Shown piece after piece: positions 36,057-40,552 of a stretch of DNA of 40,552 nucleotides (the first letter of the stretch is position 1; each line of letters starts with the position of its first letter). The notes beneath the pieces were generated by a model. It was not told where the DNA came from, did no database searches, and saw nothing but the letters and a program-made list of their open reading frames with translations. Made by a program: the position numbers and the translations under genes. The stretch is taken from assembly GCA_903854195.1 (NCBI GenBank), contig CAINVO010000013.1, forward strand, positions 1 to 40,552, given 5' to 3'. The stretch is from an uncultured bacterium (GTDB taxonomy: Bacteria > Patescibacteriota > Minisyncoccia > Phycocordibacterales > CAINVO01).

Positions 36057-37214
36057 TTAAGGAAGGATTGTTTTAAATGCTGCAAGGGATGCGGCATCTG
36101 AATTAACTCTCCAATCCTCTTCTTTGTTGTCATTAAACCAAAGCCAACCTTTTACATTTGGATAGCTTTTCAAGAATGACCCAAGTCCAGTACTAATCCA
36201 AGAGGCTTTTTGTGTGCCAGGTCCAGAAGCCAAAGCTAAAAGATAGATTGGCTTATTAAACTGAGAGGCTTCACTCAATGCCCCACTAAATACCTGAGAG
36301 AACGACTGCCATGGATTACCGAAGTTGTATCCATCAATACCAACGTAGTCAACATAATTAGCACCAGGATAATACGCCGCAAATGTATTGTCTGAAGTAC
36401 TTGGAATTGAAACATTATTGTAGTCAATTGCAAACTTCACATTAGACACACCTGCAAACAAATCATGAACGTGATCCCATGCTGCAATAAACTTTGCAGG
36501 AGTATTGCCGTTCTGACCATATCCCCAAGCTTCTTCGTTTAGATTCATTTCATCAAACGGCACAAGAATGACGGGATAACCGTATGATTTTGCCCCTGCA
36601 GCAAATTGTTTAATGCTGCTATCTTGACTACCATTTATAATTGAATCAAATCCAGTGCTTGGTTCCCAAAAGACAACTAAAGTTTTAGACTGCTGACCAA
36701 CCTTAGATGACAAGGCTGTTGGAAATGGAGCATCAAATGCTTCAAAGTCAGAGACCATGTTCATTTTCTTACCTACCAATGTTTCAAAGTCTGTGATTGC
36801 TGTTGACCCATCACCGACGTACGCACCCCATTGTAAGGAAGTCCCTACTGTTACAGGCGGAGTTACAACCACGGGTGGAGTAACAACTGGTGGAACAACA
36901 ATAGGATATTTAACTATTGCTGGCGGGTTAGTGATAAAAACTGTTGTGAAAGTTCCTGATGTCTGACTAGTTCCACTGTTTACTCCTGTTGAAGGAATAC
37001 TTGGTACATTATGAAACCCATTAGTACTTCCTGATGAAGTTATGTGTGAATAATTTTGATTAGCTGAATAATTACTTTTACTCTGTGAATAATATCGTGA
37101 TTGAGCCTCCGCTACTGGTGAAACTGCTGGAAGAATTGAGACTATTACTAACATTAAACTGATAAAAAAAGGATTAAGGAATATCCTGACCTTGCTGTTT
37201 GTATTTTTTTTCAT
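36057..37214 (-). CDS. Secreted GH26-like protein, paralogue of 30519-31547, nucleophile lost
   Basis: 385 aa from ATG 37214 (MKKNTNSK); the frame is open to 37256, but the later start gives a standard signal peptide (helix about 15-33, cleavage near VAEAQS). A Tyr/Ser/Asn-rich segment and a Pro/Val/Thr-rich linker precede a GH26-like barrel (about 150-385). The acid/base Glu is kept in VPFDEMNLNEEAWGYG; YYPGANYVDYVGIDGYNFGNPW and WLWFNDNKEEDWRVNSD are family marks. The nucleophile strand reads KPIYLLALASGPGTQKASWI, with Ala in place of Glu. No membrane anchor remains after signal cleavage, unlike the paralogue. It has its own terminator. Confidence 0.82.
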   Translation of the reverse strand: MKKNTNSKVRIFLNPFFISLMLVIVSILPAVSPVAEAQSRYYSQSKSNYSANQNYSHITSSGSTNGFHNVPSIPSTGVNSGTSQTSGTFTTVFITNPPAIVKYPIVVPPVVTPPVVVTPPVTVGTSLQWGAYVGDGSTAITDFETLVGKKMNMVSDFEAFDAPFPTALSSKVGQQSKTLVVFWEPSTGFDSIINGSQDSSIKQFAAGAKSYGYPVILVPFDEMNLNEEAWGYGQNGNTPAKFIAAWDHVHDLFAGVSNVKFAIDYNNVSIPSTSDNTFAAYYPGANYVDYVGIDGYNFGNPWQSFSQVFSGALSEASQFNKPIYLLALASGPGTQKASWISTGLGSFLKSYPNVKGWLWFNDNKEEDWRVNSDAASLAAFKTILP

Positions 37215-37256
37215 ACTCGAAAAGCTTATCAGGCCACAAATGAATGTAAACATCAA

Positions 37257-37598
37257 TCCCCAACCTGACCATCTTTTTAAATAAAAATCAAAAAAAATTT
37301 AAAAAAACACCACTAATATCAGACTATTTCAAGTATGGACATTTTTCACAATCTACTTGCTAATTTAAAATAGATTATATTCATATTTTAAGCCATATTT
37401 TAGGTAAAATAGCTAAAAAAACCTTATAATTTGCCATATAATTGATGTCTAAAATACCCAAAAACTGGATCAAATTAATAAAAAAAATTTTACATAAGCA
37501 TTAAAATAAAAATATTTATGAGTAAAAAAATGCTCAATTTTGACATATTCAATTTATTATTTTAATGTGTATTCAGAATTGCTTTGGACATATCAAAT
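37257..37598. other. AT-rich 340-bp intergenic region
   Basis: Extremely AT-rich gap between divergent genes. It holds a short direct repeat (CATATTTTA at about 37392 and 37405) and TTGACA (37540-37545) with TTTAAT (37561-37566) only 15 nt away as a possible promoter for 37599-37901. No ORF, tRNA or recognised ncRNA is seen. Confidence 0.5.
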
Positions 37599-37901
37599 AT
37601 GATTAGAACTTCTCGAAAATTTGATGCTGTTAGTCTTGCCCAATGCGGGAAGCTTCTGTATGGACCGAATGACATACCGACGAATATGCCAACAATGAGA
37701 GGCAACGGAGAATACGTGTTAGTAGCTATTCTCAGTGGAACTGCATGGCAGTATGGTCAATTTGTTCACAACAGTAGTTTTTACCAAGAACTTTTGAAGC
37801 ACTCAAATTGGGGACAACAATTCCTCATTACAAGTCTTTACTCAATACACCGCACAGTACTAATAAACAGCGTTGGAGAATATAATCTTCCCCACTCATA
37901 A
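37599..37901 (+). CDS. Unrecognised 100-residue protein
   Basis: No family recognised. The frame runs from a TTG at 37584; ATG 37599 (MIRTSRKFDAVSLAQCGKLL) is the likelier start, though neither has a Shine-Dalgarno site. The protein looks soluble and compact, with aromatic/Gly-rich stretches (VLVAILSGTAWQYGQF, QQFLITSLYSIHRTVLI). It is transcribed alone between the exopolysaccharide genes and the EEP gene and has a good terminator, which supports real expression. It looks richer in GC than its surroundings, like the other single-gene units. Confidence 0.6.
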   Translation: MIRTSRKFDAVSLAQCGKLLYGPNDIPTNMPTMRGNGEYVLVAILSGTAWQYGQFVHNSSFYQELLKHSNWGQQFLITSLYSIHRTVLINSVGEYNLPHS

Positions 37902-37921
37902 TAAAATTTGTACAAAAAAAC

Positions 37922-37958
37922 AAACACCACAAAGGTTCAATTCCTGAGTGGTGTTTTT
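37922..37958 (+). terminator. Terminator of the 37599 gene
   Basis: AAACACCAC (37922-37930) and GTGGTGTTT (37948-37956) form a perfect 9-bp stem, with inner AGG/CCT pairing possible, followed by a T-run. Confidence 0.85.
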
Positions 37959-37997
37959 AAATAATATTGTTCAATACAAAAAACCTATGCTTAAAAT

Positions 37998-38732
37998 CTA
38001 TATCTCAAGAAAAAGTGCAGAATGATCTGAAACCTCGTCTGGAAGAACCTTAAAATCTTTTATCGCCACATCCTGTGAAGTCAAAATATAATCTGCAAAT
38101 TTTTCAGCTTTGTCATAAAAAGTGGTTCTGGTTGATGTAATATTATATTCCTGAATAAGATTTTTAAGATTGAGTTTTTCAACTATCATTTTTAAGCTTT
38201 GAGTGTCTGGACGTAAGTTAAAATCCCCAGCCAAAACAACAGGATCTTTTATGTTTTTTATAAAGTTCACAATTTTCTCAGATTGACCCATTCGATCTTC
38301 AGTATCTGTTTTACCTTTACCATTCCACAATCCATGAAAATTGATAATTGTCATATTCTTTTCCTCCGAAACAATTTTTAAATATTGGATATTCTTGCCA
38401 AGTGTTGTCCCGTCTCTACCTACATGAGAATCTTTTGAACGAAAGACAAAAACATCTCCAACTTCCTCAACAGAAATAGTTTTCTTAACAAAGGCAGCTA
38501 ATCCCCACTCCTCTAATATGGCCGGGGCGTAATAGCCATTGTGATCTGGCAAGACTTCTGCAATTTCACTATATGCATGCTCGTTTACATGAGTTACCCA
38601 TTTGGTCTCATCAGTAGCATTATTATGGACTTCTTGAAGTAAAAACACGTCGACATCGGAGTACTTTTTAAAAAAATCAATCAGTGAATCCCCTTGCCTT
38701 CCACCCCAAATATTTAAAGTGATTAATTTCAT
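37998..38732 (-). CDS. Endonuclease/exonuclease/phosphatase (EEP) family protein
   Basis: 244 aa with the DNase I-like fold. Metal and catalytic motifs in order: TLNIWGG (about 4-10), LLQEVH (about 31-36), the central HGLWNGKG, AGDFNLRPD (near 162), and the terminal SDHSALFLEI. It has no signal peptide, so it is cytoplasmic. Family members cut DNA, phosphoinositides or sphingomyelin; repair nuclease or phosphodiesterase roles cannot be told apart here. It starts 4 nt after the homoserine dehydrogenase stop, so the two are co-transcribed. Confidence 0.88.
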   Translation of the reverse strand: MKLITLNIWGGRQGDSLIDFFKKYSDVDVFLLQEVHNNATDETKWVTHVNEHAYSEIAEVLPDHNGYYAPAILEEWGLAAFVKKTISVEEVGDVFVFRSKDSHVGRDGTTLGKNIQYLKIVSEEKNMTIINFHGLWNGKGKTDTEDRMGQSEKIVNFIKNIKDPVVLAGDFNLRPDTQSLKMIVEKLNLKNLIQEYNITSTRTTFYDKAEKFADYILTSQDVAIKDFKVLPDEVSDHSALFLEI

Positions 38733-38736
38733 AATT

Positions 38737-39606
38737 TTATTTTATAAGATCGTCCATGTCACTAATCATAGCTGAAACTGTATCCTCAGCGCCCGCACCA
38801 GGGCCATCCGCTTTCAACCCTCCGTTTATATACAACACATTTATTACCCCATCAGGTAGCCAATCATTATCACTATTATTATACTCTAGGAATCCTACCT
38901 CAACCTTTTCATTTTTAATACGAACTATGCATCTTTTTGTAATTATTGAGGTTGCATCTGGTTCAATAACACTAATATCTTCTCTAGAGATTGTTTTATC
39001 AAACATGCGTGAATGATTAGCGATTATAATTGTCTTTAAAACAACATCATTAAGTTCAGTTTTTATTATTTCTTCAAAGGAATTTGAGCCTGGTTCTGCA
39101 TACCCCCTTTCTAATACTTCTTTTAGAACTTTTTCTTTATCAATACCATTACTTAATGCCCAAGAAATATAATTTAATGTTCCATTTACCACTGCCTCAA
39201 TTTCTTTTATATCCTCTGGTTTATATAAAGACACTTCCTTCAACATTTGAGTACCTCCACCCACTGACGCGGTATATTTAAATAAATCACTGTAGTTTTT
39301 AAGAATATCCCAATGGTAAGCAACAGAAGCTTTATCACATGTAATCACAGTTTTTCCCTGTTTTAAAAAGTATAATGCATATTCAAGCGCCTGATTTCCA
39401 TCATTGTCGGTCGAAATACAAATAAAAGCAATGTCCACATTTACACCAAAATCTTCCCATTTTTCTTTATCTGCAACTTTATTTAATTCAACGTCAAATA
39501 TACCTGTAGTGCGGACAATGTATTTAACACTAATATTTTCTTCTTTTAGACGTTTAACTAATACAGTGCCTATATTTCCCATTCCAAAAACCATTGCATT
39601 TTTCAT
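38737..39606 (-). CDS. hom: Short homoserine-dehydrogenase-like oxidoreductase
   Basis: NAD(P)-dependent enzyme reducing aspartate semialdehyde to homoserine. The N-terminal Rossmann fold has GMGNIGTVLVKRL (about 8-20), a nucleotide-binding segment, and VITCDKASVA with the catalytic Lys. The substrate domain has VNGTLNYI (about 140-147), GYAEPGSNSFEEIIKTELND and the terminal GPGAGAEDTVSAMISD. At 289 aa it lacks the C-terminal ACT domain and is shorter than typical (about 430). The GYAE-P segment is diverged from the usual DP-x3-D-x2-G-x-D pattern, so the substrate might differ. No aspartokinase or threonine gene is nearby. TACAAT 6 nt before the ATG suggests a leaderless mRNA. Confidence 0.82.
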   Translation of the reverse strand: MKNAMVFGMGNIGTVLVKRLKEENISVKYIVRTTGIFDVELNKVADKEKWEDFGVNVDIAFICISTDNDGNQALEYALYFLKQGKTVITCDKASVAYHWDILKNYSDLFKYTASVGGGTQMLKEVSLYKPEDIKEIEAVVNGTLNYISWALSNGIDKEKVLKEVLERGYAEPGSNSFEEIIKTELNDVVLKTIIIANHSRMFDKTISREDISVIEPDATSIITKRCIVRIKNEKVEVGFLEYNNSDNDWLPDGVINVLYINGGLKADGPGAGAEDTVSAMISDMDDLIK

Positions 39607-39612
39607 TTATAG

Positions 39613-39640
39613 ATTGTAGCAAAAAATAACACATTTTGAA
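39613..39640 (-). promoter_or_regulatory. hom promoter, apparently leaderless
   Basis: On the minus strand, TTCAAA (39635-39640), 16 nt, then TACAAT (39613-39618), with only 6 nt before the ATG at 39606. Confidence 0.5.
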
Positions 39641-39692
39641 GGGTATCGATTTTATCCCCCCATCCACCATTGAGAGTTTAAGTAGCAATAGT

Positions 39693-39767
39693 TGGCGGGC
39701 CCACGAGGATTCGAACCTCGAACTACAGTTTTGGAGACCGTTGTTTTACCATTGAAACTATAGGCCC
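39693..39767 (-). tRNA. tRNA-Trp (anticodon CCA), CCA end encoded
   Basis: Acceptor arm GGGCCTA with TGGGCCC (one G-U pair), discriminator G, and encoded CCA. Anticodon stem ACGGT/ACTGT with loop CTCCAAA gives anticodon CCA; T-arm GAGGTTCGAATCCTC. Bases 36-38 are AAA, the MiaA recognition pattern. Confidence 0.97.
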
Positions 39768-39862
39768 AGTATCGGTGCTGGAATCAACACTGATTGCATC
39801 ATTATACACATTTTTCACCAAAAATTAAGTCACATCACAGTAACTTTGAAACTACCCTAAAA

Positions 39863-39916
39863 CAAAGAAATAAAAATAAAGACCGCCTTTCGGCGGTCTT
39901 TATTTTTATTTCTTTG
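39863..39916 (-). terminator. 25-bp perfect terminator hairpin overlapping the end of rpmG
   Basis: 39863-39887 and 39892-39916 are exact reverse complements with loop TTTC. The GC core GACCGCC/GGCGGTC is extended by A/T arms. The right arm covers the rpmG stop codon and its last codons, so the hairpin begins inside the coding sequence. Confidence 0.92.
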
Positions 39917-40061
39917 CCTCCTTGAAGACAATATGCTTACGAAGTTTTTTACTAAACTTTTTAAGCTCAATTTTACGAGGTACCTTACGCTTGTTTTTGC
40001 GTGTGTAATAAGACTCGCCTGTTTCTTTGTTTTTTAGAATGATTAGATTATCTTGTGACAT
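39906..40061 (-). CDS. rpmG: 50S ribosomal protein bL33
   Basis: 51-aa basic ribosomal protein of the large subunit: MSQDNLIILKNKETGESYYTRKNK followed by RKVPRKIELKKFSKKLRKHIVFKEAKK (quoted in two parts). The pattern ESYYTRKNKR and LKKFSKKLRKH is typical of bL33. It has no zinc-binding cysteines, so it is the C-minus form. Start ATG 40061 without a clear Shine-Dalgarno site. It lies between tRNA-Tyr and tRNA-Trp on the same strand. The stop codon falls within the terminator stem. Confidence 0.93.
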   Translation of the reverse strand: MSQDNLIILKNKETGESYYTRKNKRKVPRKIELKKFSKKLRKHIVFKEAKK

Positions 40062-40155
40062 ATATTTAAAATGAATGTTCCCAAAGGATACTATATTGGG
40101 CCGTTAAAGTCAACAAATCCTGCAAAATAAGCCTATTATTTGATATAGCTAATCT

Positions 40156-40242
40156 TGGTGCGTAGGGAGGGATTTGAACCCCCGAAGCCCATTGGGCGAC
40201 AGATTTACAGTCTGTTGCGATTGACCACTCCGCCACCTACGC
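40156..40242 (-). tRNA. tRNA-Tyr (anticodon GUA), CCA encoded
   Basis: Acceptor arm GCGTAGG/CCTACGC, discriminator A and encoded CCA. Anticodon stem ACAGA/TCTGT with loop CTGTAAA gives anticodon GUA; long class II variable arm, T-arm GGGGGTTCAAATCCC. It is a possible Tgt substrate at G34 and a MiaA substrate at A37. Confidence 0.97.
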
Positions 40243-40247
40243 ATTTA

Positions 40248-40277
40248 CCTCGTCATTTTATGAATGAAAGGACGAGG
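40248..40277 (-). promoter_or_regulatory. Hairpin between the edge ORF and tRNA-Tyr
   Basis: CCTCGTC (40248-40254) and GACGAGG (40271-40277) form a 7-bp stem just upstream of the tRNA-Tyr 5' end. No T-run follows on the minus strand, so termination is weak; it may be a processing signal. Confidence 0.35.
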
Positions 40278-40288
40278 CCTAGTATACA

Positions 40289-40552
40289 TTAGACAGAGCT
40301 TTTTTCAAAGCGAGAATCGGCTTTGATACTTGGCTTAACATTTGAAACAACTCTTTTTGTTATTTTTCCTTTTTTAACGTCAAAAGTGAACTCCACCGGA
40401 GCAATTGTCACTGGACTCAATACTCCATCTGCAACCTTACCTTTAACAATTTTTTTAATATCTTTCTTAATTTCGGCTTCATCGATCTTGATTGTTTCAA
40501 CAACTTTCTTGTAACAATCTGGGATTAACTCAGCATCGTATATTACTAATTA
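40289..40552 (-). pseudogene. Open frame at the right edge with no start codon; fragment or frameshifted gene
   Basis: 87 codons read open on the minus strand down to TAA at 40289-40291. The product is Lys/Ile/Val-rich and looks coding (DAELIPDCYKKVVETIKI, then FDVKKGKITKRVV). No ATG or GTG is in frame, and the first TTG is halfway along. The very first codon in the window (40550-40552) is an in-frame TAA, so simple truncation by the edge does not explain the missing start. A frameshift, an assembly error at the edge, or a non-standard start are possible. The IPDCYKKV...IDEAEIKKDIK part weakly recalls phage Gp157-type proteins; this is only an impression. Confidence 0.4.

Overview
The window looks like chromosomal DNA of an AT-rich bacterium from the Candidate Phyla Radiation, most likely Parcubacteria/Paceibacteria. 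This is inferred from overall style, not from a marker-gene tree. The clues are a compact informational core, a membrane-anchored Clp-type ATPase with a degenerate first ATPase domain, promoters placed so close to start codons that some mRNAs should be leaderless, very short intergenic gaps, and large secreted low-complexity proteins with peptidoglycan-binding tails.

Left third (1-15.5 kb, mostly minus strand): all three nucleotide-excision-repair genes (uvrC cut by the left edge, uvrA, uvrB), tgt, and a transcription unit serS-ftsQ-small membrane protein-membrane Clp-like ATPase-membrane FKBP prolyl isomerase. Three single genes with their own terminators sit between these: an adenylate-kinase-like P-loop protein and two unrecognised genes, 8332-8760 and 8888-9514.

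Middle (15.5-26.5 kb): dprA-topA on the plus strand, parB on the minus strand, tRNA-Leu(CAA) followed by miaA, pyrB, a stand-alone GHKL ATPase, and a DEAH-box RNA helicase behind a strong promoter and an unusually structured 5' leader. A family 2 glycosyltransferase follows.

Right third (26.5-39 kb): envelope and polysaccharide genes. These are a GT4 glycosyltransferase with a DedA protein, a secreted peptidoglycan-binding protein, and a four-gene minus-strand operon: processive GT2 synthase, small two-helix membrane protein, large secreted polysaccharide deacetylase, and a GH26-like protein. A second secreted GH26-like protein lies just upstream. The layout resembles ica/pga exopolysaccharide loci, but the hydrolase-like members seem to lack the catalytic nucleophile. 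An endonuclease/exonuclease/phosphatase protein and a short homoserine dehydrogenase follow.

Right edge: tRNA-Trp(CCA), rpmG (bL33), tRNA-Tyr(GUA), and an 87-codon open frame with no start codon.

Two styles of gene organisation are interleaved. Housekeeping genes are AT-rich, usually lack a clear Shine-Dalgarno site, and several have a -10 box 6-7 nt before the ATG. A set of single genes (3919-4569, 8332-8760, 8888-9514, 22451-22876, 23182-25650, 29862-30413, 37599-37901) looks richer in GC by eye; each has its own hairpin terminator, and several have recognisable Shine-Dalgarno sites. Coordinates were read by eye; no homology search or folding program was run.
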